From a virus, in IMG/VR virus record IMGVR_UViG_3300037119_004558, positions 1-41,018 of that record: a stretch of DNA of 41,018 bases, one strand, 5' to 3'. Below, piece by piece: positions 1 to 6,952 of the stretch. The notes under the pieces are model-generated. The model searched no databases and was not told the origin of the DNA. It saw only the letters and a program-made list of their open reading frames with translations. The first letter of the stretch is position 1, and every line of letters begins with the position of its first letter. The position numbers and the translations under genes are program-made.

Positions 1-193
1 GATAGACGGGCTGGAACGCCACATCCGGAATCGGCTGCCGGTCCCACAGGCAGTCGGTGGTCCGGCAGAACAGGTCGTACCCGTCCTGGATGTACTGGTT
101 CAGCTCGGAGTCGGTCCAGATGTAGACAGCGGGGTCCTGGTCGGACAGCTTGCTCCGCATCCGGGTCCGCACCGTGCCAAGGGTATCAATCAT
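1..193 (-). CDS. Head-tail adaptor-like protein, cut by the window edge
   Basis: An open leftward frame starts at ATG 193 and is still open at base 1, giving 64 residues. The start overlaps the stop of the upstream gene as TAATG. The visible part has the pattern WTDSELNQYIQDGYDLFCRTT, which resembles the IND(G)Y region of the neighbouring 214-residue protein (193-837). I infer a second, paralogous connector or adaptor protein at the portal-tail junction. Such proteins are usually about 200 residues long, so most of it lies outside the window. If the right end of the window is joined directly to base 1, this frame stops after only 16 more codons. The missing part is therefore probably absent from the window. 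Confidence 0.6.
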   Translation of the reverse strand, partial: MIDTLGTVRTRMRSKLSDQDPAVYIWTDSELNQYIQDGYDLFCRTTDCLWDRQPIPDVAFQPVY

Positions 194-837
194 TACCCAC
201 CACCCAGTACGCGGGTCCGGCTCCCACCTTCCACCTGGCCCCCACTCGCCTTCCCGAACCGGAGTGCGTTGGCGATCTCCAGGTACCGGGTCCAGAACGG
301 GATCGCCTTCTTCAGCTGCTTGTCCATGCAGAGTAGCTCATAGTTGGCGTACTCGACACAGCCCAGGTGGAACTCCCTGGAAAACACCGGCACGTCGGTG
401 TCCTGCACCATCCGGTCCGGGACCGCAGCGAACTTCAGGAGAAGGTTCTCATCGTTACCCCGAGGGAAGAAGCCGAGCGTCCACGGCCCCCGGGCCACGA
501 TCATCTGGGGCTCGCCCTCCAGCGTCTGCCACCGGTAGTAGTACTCCACGTCCAGCCGGTCCGTGCTCTCCCAATCAAGCCAGCGCCCCGTTGTCAAGTT
601 CTGAATTCGGACGATGTTGAGAAATTGTTCTTCCCGCTTGTATTCGTCATGCAAGTTGTAGTAGAGGGAGTCGTCCAGCGGGAACTGCCGCTCCACCTCG
701 TAGCAAGCGGAGTGGATGCACAGGTCCTGGTAACCGTCGTTAATGCAGTCCTTCATCTCCTCCAGGGTCCAGCGAATGGGGACATCGGTCTCCTCCATTC
801 GCCGGATCACCTCGTTCTGCATAGCCAGGAAGTTCAT
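193..837 (-). CDS. Putative head-tail adaptor/connector protein
   Basis: 214 residues. The N-terminal part is helical, with WTLEEMKDCINDGYQDLC around residues 23-40. This is the kind of helix seen in phage connector/adaptor proteins that assemble under the portal. The middle is rich in aromatic residues and Asp, with a beta-like region (VEYYYRW, GPWTLGFFPRG). The start ATG 837 overlaps the stop of the preceding gene by ATGA, and the stop overlaps the start of the next adaptor-like gene. Position after capsid genes and before tail genes supports the role. The family assignment is by pattern and context only. Confidence 0.6.
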   Translation of the reverse strand: MNFLAMQNEVIRRMEETDVPIRWTLEEMKDCINDGYQDLCIHSACYEVERQFPLDDSLYYNLHDEYKREEQFLNIVRIQNLTTGRWLDWESTDRLDVEYYYRWQTLEGEPQMIVARGPWTLGFFPRGNDENLLLKFAAVPDRMVQDTDVPVFSREFHLGCVEYANYELLCMDKQLKKAIPFWTRYLEIANALRFGKASGGQVEGGSRTRVLGGG

Positions 838-1928
838 CAGTAACCGCCGTAGAAGCCCATGATCTCCTGCATGCTGGGACCGCTACCGCCCGAGAGCCCC
901 CAGCCCCTGGCGTACGGATCGTTGGGAGTCCAGCCGTGAGCGATGCGCTGCTCCTCCGGAGTGAGGGTGGAGCCAGGCCCGGCCCCGAACGGATTCGGCC
1001 GCGTCGTGGGAGGTGGGACGAACATCGGCGGTCTCTGGGCCTTTGGCGTGGTGGGCAGGAGCGTGTTGAAACGGGAGTCCTGCCCCGTGTTGGGGAGGTA
1101 ATCGACGGGAGCATCGCCAGGAGCGAGCGGGTTCCCGAACTGATCCACCGCACCGCCCGTGGCCGAGTCCGCTCCCACTCCGCTGCCGAACACCAGGTTC
1201 CCGTTCGGACCTACAGTGAGGTTACCTCCGGAGCCAGCTGCACCAGGAGTGAACTGGTTGTAGTAGATCGGATTGGTCGGGGGCACGGATGACGGGGGTG
1301 GGGTGGCGTGGTACGGGTTGGGTTGCCCCGCTCTCCGGTCGAGCCCGTACGGGTCGAGCGTGTTCGCACGAGCCTGGTTCCCAGCCTCCCAGTTGTTGTA
1401 GGCACGGGGGTCAAGTCTCCCCCCTCCGTGATAGAAACTTGCAAAGTTGTTCAGGTTGTCGTAGATGGCGATGTCGTTGAACAACCCAGCCAGGCCAGGA
1501 CCCCGCTCCTTCGTTCCCAGGTACTGGGATGCTTGCCGCTCGGCATAGGGGTTGCCTGCGTTGGCCCCAGCGAAGACACCAGGGACCCCGGACAGTTCCA
1601 GCATGTATTTGTCGTTACCTGCATTGGCGTTACCGAACCTTGCACCGAGTAACGCATCCACCCCACCGCGAGCCGAATTGAGTAGATCCTGCCCAGCCAG
1701 TTGCAGGCTCCCGGGGGCGGGGCTCCCCGGCATGGGTCCTGCACCGATCATCCCGGGCATCGATGTCGCGGCGACGGTCCCGGGAGCTGTGGCAGACGGG
1801 CGAGCACCGAGGCCAGCCCCCAACCCCGGAACGGCGGCCACATCGTCTCGGGTGGACCCCGGCAACATCCGCCGCTGGTTGGCCACGGCACCCTGAAACA
1901 GAGGGGCCATGATTCCGTAATTACCCAT
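837..1928 (-). CDS. Gly/Pro/Asn-rich virion protein of unknown function
   Basis: 363 residues, strongly enriched in Gly, Pro, Ala and Asn, with long low-complexity stretches (residues 25-80 and 190-320) and no recognisable catalytic motif. It starts at ATG 1928 behind an AAGGGGG-type ribosome site and is coupled to the adaptor gene by a 4-base overlap. Its place between head and adaptor genes suggests a structural or internal virion protein. Composition resembles the minor virion proteins encoded at 36563-37825 and 35383-36561. I do not recognise the family. Confidence 0.6.
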   Translation of the reverse strand: MGNYGIMAPLFQGAVANQRRMLPGSTRDDVAAVPGLGAGLGARPSATAPGTVAATSMPGMIGAGPMPGSPAPGSLQLAGQDLLNSARGGVDALLGARFGNANAGNDKYMLELSGVPGVFAGANAGNPYAERQASQYLGTKERGPGLAGLFNDIAIYDNLNNFASFYHGGGRLDPRAYNNWEAGNQARANTLDPYGLDRRAGQPNPYHATPPPSSVPPTNPIYYNQFTPGAAGSGGNLTVGPNGNLVFGSGVGADSATGGAVDQFGNPLAPGDAPVDYLPNTGQDSRFNTLLPTTPKAQRPPMFVPPPTTRPNPFGAGPGSTLTPEEQRIAHGWTPNDPYARGWGLSGGSGPSMQEIMGFYGGY

Positions 1929-1938
1929 TGCTACCCCC

Positions 1939-1967
1939 TTGACACGTACGCACTGATGTGGTAACGT
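1939..1967 (+). promoter_or_regulatory. Rightward promoter of membrane-protein cassette, near-leaderless
   Basis: TTGACA at 1939-1944, a 17-base spacer, then TAACGT at 1962-1967. The ATG at 1976 lies 8 bases after the -10 box, so the mRNA would start at or within a base or two of the start codon. The -10 box is part of a GTAAC-N4-CTTAC copy of the dispersed palindrome (1961-1974), so a protein bound there would block this promoter. No ribosome site precedes the ATG. Confidence 0.65.
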
Positions 1968-1975
1968 CTCTTACT

Positions 1976-2167
1976 ATGAAGCTGAAGAACGTCGTATTCG
2001 GGTTCGGAGTCGCCTGGTTTGTAACGGTCGTTTGGTTCTTCTTCTGGACCTTGTTCATGGGGGGTGCCGCTGGTGGCTCCCACGAGCTGGAGAGGGTCTT
2101 CGACGTGGTGGCCTTGCTCGGCGCGCCCGCCGTCTTCCTCGGCTGCTTCTGGAAGTACAGCCGATGA
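1976..2167 (+). CDS. Small membrane protein with two hydrophobic segments
   Basis: 63 residues starting MKLKNVVFG. There are two hydrophobic stretches (about residues 5-27 and 42-57) with a short polar link containing HELERVFD. It is encoded opposite to the surrounding virion genes and driven by the promoter at 1939. It overlaps the next small membrane-protein gene by ATGA. Size, topology and pairing fit a holin or antiholin, but this is inference from architecture; no holin family is recognised. Confidence 0.6.
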   Translation: MKLKNVVFGFGVAWFVTVVWFFFWTLFMGGAAGGSHELERVFDVVALLGAPAVFLGCFWKYSR

Positions 2168-2349
2168 TCCCCGCTGTCATCGCACAGGATCTCTGCTGGT
2201 TCCTGGTGGTCCTGGTGATTCGGGACCTGGCCCCCCGCAGGATGCGAGTGCTCTGCAACGTAATGCTCTGTTACATCGTTGTGGAGACTTTCCTCCACGT
2301 CCCGATGGAGAACGCGGTGGCTCACGCTGCACTGTCCTTGGGCTTCTGA
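2164..2349 (+). CDS. Small membrane protein, second gene of opposite-strand cassette
   Basis: 61 residues with two hydrophobic segments (about 3-20 and 30-46) separated by a basic loop (RDLAPRRMR). The start ATG 2164 overlaps the previous stop as ATGA, so the two are translationally coupled. Its 3' end overlaps the 3' end of the leftward glycosyltransferase gene by 28 bases. Together with the preceding gene it may form a holin/antiholin pair; function is unproven. Confidence 0.55.
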   Translation: MIPAVIAQDLCWFLVVLVIRDLAPRRMRVLCNVMLCYIVVETFLHVPMENAVAHAALSLGF

Positions 2350-2984
2350 GCCCATTCAGGGGTGATGAACTCGTGCAGCCGATCCTTCACCGAATCGAAG
2401 TGCTTCTGGGTGACCGGCTCGGGGGTCGGCAGGTGCCCGCACTGGACCCCGGTATCGGCGAATAGCTGGAACCCCAGCTCGGCCGCCTTCCGGCAGAAGA
2501 ACAGGTCCTCGCTCACCTCCGCGTTGTACTCGAAGTGGGGCACGTCCATCTTCCGGATCATGGCCATGCTCGTGTACACGCAGCCGAAGCCGCAGCCGTC
2601 CACCGCGAGCACCACATCCTCGGGCCAGCTGGTGAGCCAGGTGAAGCCCGTCTTGTGGCGGGCTCCCACCAGGGGCCAGTACGGGGGCGACTTCTGGTAG
2701 TAAAAGCCCGTTACAAAGTCCTTGCCGTAACAGGCGATACGTACTGCATCTACGGGCAAAACGATGTCGCTGTCGCACCAGAAGATCCCATCTACCTGAT
2801 CGGGGCTGTCCAGTGCCGACCGGACAACCTGGTTGCGAGCAACATCAAACTTCTGCTTCTCGGGGCACGCGGGGCCGACCCAGGTAACGCCGTTCCTCGT
2901 CGCCTTCATGATGGCAGCGAACTGCGAATTCCGGGCTGGGGCCTCCACCGGGCCGTAGGTGGGAGAAGCAAAGATCAGATTCAC
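2322..2984 (-). CDS. GT-A fold glycosyltransferase-like protein
   Basis: 220 residues. N-terminal strand LIFASPTYGP, an ARNQ segment (49-52), then GIFWCDSDIVLP with the acidic DSD motif at 71-73, which in GT-A enzymes binds the metal and nucleotide sugar. The later SEDLFFCRKAAELGF (about 158-172) matches the ED-type catalytic region of family 2-like transferases. The start is GTG 2984, overlapping the upstream stop by GTGA with GGAG ahead. Being inside the virion operon, it may glycosylate a virion protein or a host surface glycan. Donor and acceptor are unknown. Confidence 0.7.
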   Translation of the reverse strand: MNLIFASPTYGPVEAPARNSQFAAIMKATRNGVTWVGPACPEKQKFDVARNQVVRSALDSPDQVDGIFWCDSDIVLPVDAVRIACYGKDFVTGFYYQKSPPYWPLVGARHKTGFTWLTSWPEDVVLAVDGCGFGCVYTSMAMIRKMDVPHFEYNAEVSEDLFFCRKAAELGFQLFADTGVQCGHLPTPEPVTQKHFDSVKDRLHEFITPEWAQKPKDSAA

Positions 2985-3295
2985 CGGGACTCCTTGCGAT
3001 CCGGCTCCTTGCGAGACCCCCTGGCCGTCTCGACATCGGCTTCGGGGGGAGGGGGGGCGTCCGGGGTGTAGCCACGGACCACCCGAACGTCCCCGTCGCT
3101 CTGGAAGAACGTGAACCCGTCCACGGTCCCGTCCTCGTTGATTGCGGTCACCAGGATGAAACCCTCCTCCACCTCCTGGAGCCCCGTCTGGGCGAGGACC
3201 AGCTGGGCCTCGGCTTCCACCTCCTCCACCACCACCTTGCCGTGCTCGTTGTACCCGCGAACCTTCTTCTTGACCTTCTTCGTCGCTGCTGCCAT
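2981..3295 (-). CDS. Small conserved-looking protein of unknown function
   Basis: 104 residues. A lysine-rich N-terminus (MAAATKKVKKKVRG) is followed by an acidic and beta-like middle (about 20-80) and a charged tail. The start ATG 3295 has a GGGAGG ribosome site. It is coupled to the glycosyltransferase by GTGA overlap, suggesting co-expression. No family recognised. Confidence 0.6.
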   Translation of the reverse strand: MAAATKKVKKKVRGYNEHGKVVVEEVEAEAQLVLAQTGLQEVEEGFILVTAINEDGTVDGFTFFQSDGDVRVVRGYTPDAPPPPEADVETARGSRKEPDRKESR

Positions 3296-3323
3296 AACTG
3301 CCTCCCTTCTGTTGTAACGTCGT

Positions 3324-3809
3324 TTACGGGAAGAAGTACTCCCGAGAGATCAGCGGGCATCCGGGCGGCACCAGCGACGCCCTGATCCGGACCATGCCGG
3401 GACCCAGCCGCTTCAGCGTGTAGTTGAACAGGTTGAGATCGTCCTGGCTGAACTCGATCCGGTCCGAGCCCTCGATCACGTCGATGTCCAGGTTCTGCCC
3501 GTGGACCGACGGTGCCGCCTGGGTGCCATCTTCCAGCAGCGGGGTAACGGTGCCGTACACCACGCACCCGACGGGCACCACGTTGGCGACTCGGGTCACG
3601 CACTCCACACTGTGTACGTCTCCGAACACGCCACCGGCCAGCCGCCGCACCGGGCAGCCGATAGCGAGCGCGGGGTCCGCCACCACCGGAGACGCATTGG
3701 TCGGGCTGCTGCCCTGCGTCTGGCCATTCACGAACGTGGTGTTCTTGTCGCCAAAGTCCAGGCAGGCTGGCAGCGACATCACAGCGAACAGCAGGACAAG
3801 ACGCCTCAT
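3324..3809 (-). CDS. Predicted lipoprotein
   Basis: 161 residues from ATG 3809, chosen because GGAGG lies 5 bases upstream; an ATG at 3821 is also possible. The N-terminus MRRLVLLFAVMSLPAC is a lipoprotein signal with lipobox LPAC (Cys16). The mature part is beta-like with several Cys (52, 70, 82, 151), suggesting disulfides outside the cytoplasm. It follows another lipoprotein gene directly. Possible roles are an outer-membrane spanin-like lysis protein, superinfection exclusion, or a surface factor. No family recognised. Confidence 0.65.
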   Translation of the reverse strand: MRRLVLLFAVMSLPACLDFGDKNTTFVNGQTQGSSPTNASPVVADPALAIGCPVRRLAGGVFGDVHSVECVTRVANVVPVGCVVYGTVTPLLEDGTQAAPSVHGQNLDIDVIEGSDRIEFSQDDLNLFNYTLKRLGPGMVRIRASLVPPGCPLISREYFFP

Positions 3810-3820
3810 CGCAGCCTCCA

Positions 3821-4162
3821 TTACCTGATCCTGGGCGGGTGACCGTCCGCACACAGGTCGTTCTGGGCAATCATCACGTACATCGTCGCTTCCGCCCCGA
3901 CCCCCGCTTCCCGCAGAGCGTCCAGCACCTCGTTGTCGCTCTTGCCCATGCACATGAGAATCCTGGTCAGGTTCACGAGCACGGTGGAAGTACCGGAGAC
4001 GGGCGCTGGTGCAGGGGCCACCACCGTCGTCGTCGTCACCACCGGGCGCGGCGGCTGCGGGGGATCGGCCCTGCTCTCGTGCCACAAGCCCGCGCTAAGG
4101 CCCTGGAGATGGAACGCACAGCCGGGGAGGCAAGCCAGGGTAACGACCAGTAGCCACCTCAC
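3821..4162 (-). CDS. Predicted lipoprotein with Thr/Pro/Ala-rich linker
   Basis: 113 residues from GTG 4162, overlapping the upstream stop by GTGA. The signal peptide MRWLLVVTLACLPGC carries a lipobox LPGC (Cys15). A Pro/Thr/Val/Ala-rich linker (about 33-58) is followed by a helical C-terminal domain with two Cys. Proline-rich outer-membrane lipoproteins of this size are typical of o-spanins. However, I see no adjacent i-spanin with a long coiled-coil, so lysis function is only one option. Confidence 0.65.
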   Translation of the reverse strand: MRWLLVVTLACLPGCAFHLQGLSAGLWHESRADPPQPPRPVVTTTTVVAPAPAPVSGTSTVLVNLTRILMCMGKSDNEVLDALREAGVGAEATMYVMIAQNDLCADGHPPRIR

Positions 4163-4407
4163 GTCGTGTACCCACTCCTCGTCTCATCGAAGCCGCCGAG
4201 CATGCGGACGATCGTCACCCGCCACACCTTCGGCTTCAGCCAGTCGTACCAAAGTAGGTTGGTAGGTTTGTAGTTCAGGGACCCGCAGGGGCACATGAGC
4301 CCCTTCCGGATCTCGGCCTTCTCCTCCAGGATCGTGATGAGCCGGGCGCAGCGATGGCACCTGTAGAAGAAGTAATCCATGCTACCCATGACGATGGCGG
4401 TTCTCAT
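4159..4407 (-). CDS. Zinc-ribbon-like small protein
   Basis: 82 residues starting at ATG 4407, which overlaps the radical SAM stop as ATGA. Cysteine pairs CHRC (17-20) and CPC (39-41) suggest a metal site, followed by a basic, aromatic C-terminus (LLWYDWLKPKVWR). It is translationally coupled to the radical SAM gene and could be its partner or substrate, which is inference. No family recognised. Confidence 0.55.
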   Translation of the reverse strand: MRTAIVMGSMDYFFYRCHRCARLITILEEKAEIRKGLMCPCGSLNYKPTNLLWYDWLKPKVWRVTIVRMLGGFDETRSGYTT

Positions 4408-5246
4408 ATCCCCGTGCACCCCGCGCAAATCGGGATGCTCGCTCGCTTTCCGGTGAAGTGAGCCTCCCTGATCCCAGTGGCGTGGGGACCATTGTAGACC
4501 TCCCGAATCGTCTGGGTCCTCAAGTCCCCAAGAATCTCTTTCCCCTCGCCGTCGAAACAGCACAGCGACACCCGTCCGTCCCAGAGCACCATGATCTGGC
4601 CCAGAGCACGGGAGCATCCAGCAGTGGGGGTAATGCGTGGTAGGTAGGTCTCCCCGGCCCAGTTGCCTTCCTGGTGAAGGAAACCTTGCCCACCCTCCCG
4701 GAAGTCTCCCCACATCGCCATGAAGATTTCATTCTCGCCCATCTCGAAAAGGTCCTTCTCGCTAACGGCCTTTACCACCACCCGGTACTTCCCAATCGCG
4801 GTGGCGTACCTGATCTGCTCCACCACCTTGTCGAAGTCGGGCAGGCCCATGATAGCGAGTCGCTTCTCCGCTGAGACAGCATTGAGCGAAACGTACAAGT
4901 TGGTGAGTCCCGCGTCAGCCAGGGCGACGGCCTTGACGTTCGTCAGGTGGGTCCCTGCGGTGTAAACGTCGATTACCCACTCGGGGCACAGCTTCCTGGC
5001 GAAGGCGATACGCTCCTCCAGGTACTGGTCGATGAGAGGTTCTCCCAGACCCGTGAAGCACACCGAATTGATCTGGGGGATGGTCGCGGCCTCGGTCAGG
5101 ATCTTCCGGCAAAGGTCCCGGTCCATGAAGCCCTTCGCCCGTCGCATCCTGGGATACTCGCAGAAGACGCAGCGAGCGTGGCAAACGGCGGAAGTCTCCA
5201 GCTGGAGCTGGATGCCCGGAATGGACCTACTCTGTGTTACTTCCAC
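4404..5246 (-). CDS. Radical SAM/SPASM-domain enzyme
   Basis: 280 residues from GTG 5246, which has GAGG 4 bases upstream; a TTG at 5258 lies in the T-run of a terminator and is less likely. The radical SAM cluster motif CHARCVFC is at Cys22/26/29 (CxxxCxxC) and the GGE-like motif is GLGEP (66-70). The C-terminal SPASM-type cysteines are Cys211, CC at 229-230 and CAGC at 274-277. These bind a second Fe-S cluster and are typical of enzymes that modify peptides or proteins. It lies right after capsid and decoration genes in the virion operon and is coupled to a zinc-ribbon protein. Likely role is post-translational modification; the substrate is unknown. Confidence 0.85.
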   Translation of the reverse strand: MEVTQSRSIPGIQLQLETSAVCHARCVFCEYPRMRRAKGFMDRDLCRKILTEAATIPQINSVCFTGLGEPLIDQYLEERIAFARKLCPEWVIDVYTAGTHLTNVKAVALADAGLTNLYVSLNAVSAEKRLAIMGLPDFDKVVEQIRYATAIGKYRVVVKAVSEKDLFEMGENEIFMAMWGDFREGGQGFLHQEGNWAGETYLPRITPTAGCSRALGQIMVLWDGRVSLCCFDGEGKEILGDLRTQTIREVYNGPHATGIREAHFTGKRASIPICAGCTGI

Positions 5247-5256
5247 GTTACCTCGC

Positions 5257-5306
5257 AAAACGTCCCCGACTGGCTGGCGGGGAACGGTAACCAGCCAGCC
5301 GGGGAC
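5257..5306 (-). terminator. Rho-independent terminator after capsid/decoration genes (leftward)
   Basis: Arms 5262-5277 and 5291-5306 form a 16-bp stem with one mismatch around a 13-base loop. On the leftward strand the stem is followed by G then TTTT (5260-5257). It separates the highly expressed capsid genes from the radical SAM gene. A GTAAC half-site lies in the loop. Confidence 0.75.
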
Positions 5307-5324
5307 TCGCTTACGCGAGGTGGT

Positions 5325-5759
5325 TCAGAGAGCCCGGATGAAGCCCTTGACGAGGGCCGCAGCGGGCGTGGCAGCCGTGGCGACGGCGGCGGCGGCGACG
5401 ATGAAACCGCTCTTACCGTCGCTGACTCCGGAACGGGCGAGGTGCCACTGCGCCGTGACGGGAACGAGGATGTCTCCCGCCGCGATGGCCTGGGAGGCGT
5501 CGTTCGTGACCAGGATGCTCTGGCAGTAGCCGTAGGTCTGGAACTTGCCGTACGCCTGATCGGCGATGTTCTCCGCTGCCACTCCCACGAACAGGGACAG
5601 CAGCGCGGCGAGGGGCTTCGTCACCCGGTTGCCGTCCACGAGTGTGGCGGTCGTGTCCAGCACGGCGGGGTACCCTGCGGTCATGGTGGCTCCCGAGGCG
5701 TTGTAGAACACCCCGAAGCCGCGCTCGGCTCGGTCACGGTTGATGGTGGGGAAGTACAC
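5325..5759 (-). CDS. Putative head decoration/capsid-associated protein
   Basis: 144 residues from GTG 5759, chosen because AAGAGG lies 7 bases upstream; an upstream ATG at 5813 lies in a hairpin region. Ala/Val/Gly-rich beta-like sequence with ...AGDILVPVTAQWHLARSG... resembles capsid cement or decoration proteins, small beta-barrel proteins that bind mature shells. It sits just downstream of the major capsid gene and just before a terminator, as such proteins often do. Family not identified with certainty. Confidence 0.6.
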   Translation of the reverse strand: MYFPTINRDRAERGFGVFYNASGATMTAGYPAVLDTTATLVDGNRVTKPLAALLSLFVGVAAENIADQAYGKFQTYGYCQSILVTNDASQAIAAGDILVPVTAQWHLARSGVSDGKSGFIVAAAAVATAATPAAALVKGFIRAL

Positions 5760-5801
5760 TGGATTACCTCTTATCTCTAGCGCCCTGTGTGTTGGGTGAA
5801 A

Positions 5802-5830
5802 GCTGCCGGGCAAAGGCGTTACCCGGCAGC
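5802..5830 (-). terminator. Hairpin between capsid and decoration genes, weak terminator
   Basis: A perfect 9-bp stem (5802-5810 with 5822-5830) around an 11-base loop, followed leftward by TTTC. The T-run is short, so it may only attenuate transcription or protect the 3' end of the capsid message. Confidence 0.45.
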
Positions 5831-5854
5831 CTACTTTCGCTCTCTGCTGTCAGT

Positions 5855-6922
5855 CTAGGTGAGAACCGTGTCCTTCGGGATGTTGAACCCGATGCCGTGC
5901 TTGCGCCGGTTGCTGGTGCAGGCCGCCCCCAACCAGAGGATGTGGCTGGTCTTCGCGTCCTGGTTGACGGGCCGCTGGAACGGATCGCTGATGAAGTTGG
6001 TCTGCTTGTCGTACCGCATCTCCCAGAACTTCATGTTCAGGAAGAACAGGCACCCCTTGTTCGTGGTCATCGCGCCCGGCGTCGAGTAGTCGGCGATGAA
6101 CTCGTCCCACATGATCGTGGACCCCTTGAACTTGATGTTCTCGAAGGGGATGTCGGCCTTGCCGTAATCGGGGTTACGGTGGTAGCTGGCCAGGTAGGTC
6201 TCGTACTGCTCGTAGGTGCCCTGGTCGCAGAGAGCGAAGTCGGGCGGTCCCCCGGGACCCTTGGAGCAGTTGTTGTAGAGGTTCGTGAGCGCCGTGCGGT
6301 ACGCCGCATTCGTGGTGATGCCGGTGAAGCTCTTGAACTGGTTTCTCCACCAGGTGTAGGTGTTCTGGGCGATGTTGCCGTACGTGAGCGCCGCCGTGGG
6401 ATCGGGGGTCACAGCCTTGCCCAGCGGATCGAAACCGGACGCGCCGTTCGCGGCCGACACGTAAGGGACGATAGGAGACCCGCCCGTGGGCAGGTTGCCC
6501 TGGAGCAGAGCCTTCCCGAACAGCTCCTGGATGCCCAGCTCGGCCTGCTCGATCTTGCTCTCCAGCAGGTCGATGATCTGGGCCTCGTTGCTGTTCTGGC
6601 GCTCCTCCTTGCGGCTGATGGAGATGGGCACCGCCATCTGCCGCCAGTCGTAGAAGGCGGACGTGATCCCGTCCATCGGCGTGGTGTCGAGCAGATCGTA
6701 GCCACTGTAGAAGTCGGCCCGACCCAGCTCGTACATCAAGGGAATCTGAATCCTCTCCCCGATGTTGTCCACACCCTTGTACCCACGCTCCCGCTTGTTC
6801 TTGAGCCACCAGAAGAATGCATTCCCGGTGGAGATGTTGTCCTCCAGCGTCTTCCTGTAATTGAACAGGGTGGTGGAGAGCAGAGCATCGTAATTGAGCG
6901 TCAAAGAAGAAGGACTCGGCAC
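5855..6922 (-). CDS. Major capsid protein
   Basis: 355 residues from GTG 6922 with AGGAG 8 bases upstream. The N-terminal pattern LLSTTLFNYRKTLEDNI (about 14-30) and the following WWLKNK are characteristic of a capsid protein family seen in many tailed phages. The body is mixed alpha/beta with no enzyme motifs. Position directly after the scaffold-like gene and before a decoration-like gene supports the call. It would form the icosahedral shell. Confidence 0.8.
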   Translation of the reverse strand: MPSPSSLTLNYDALLSTTLFNYRKTLEDNISTGNAFFWWLKNKRERGYKGVDNIGERIQIPLMYELGRADFYSGYDLLDTTPMDGITSAFYDWRQMAVPISISRKEERQNSNEAQIIDLLESKIEQAELGIQELFGKALLQGNLPTGGSPIVPYVSAANGASGFDPLGKAVTPDPTAALTYGNIAQNTYTWWRNQFKSFTGITTNAAYRTALTNLYNNCSKGPGGPPDFALCDQGTYEQYETYLASYHRNPDYGKADIPFENIKFKGSTIMWDEFIADYSTPGAMTTNKGCLFFLNMKFWEMRYDKQTNFISDPFQRPVNQDAKTSHILWLGAACTSNRRKHGIGFNIPKDTVLT

Positions 6923-6938
6923 AGTCGGCTCCTATCAG

Positions 6939-6952
6939 GTAACGGTGGTTAC
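6939..6952. repeat. Exact copy of GTAAC-N4-GTTAC palindrome
   Basis: GTAACGGTGGTTAC lies between the scaffold and capsid genes and includes the scaffold stop codon. It is one of five exact copies I found of the genome-wide palindrome. Confidence 0.85.
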
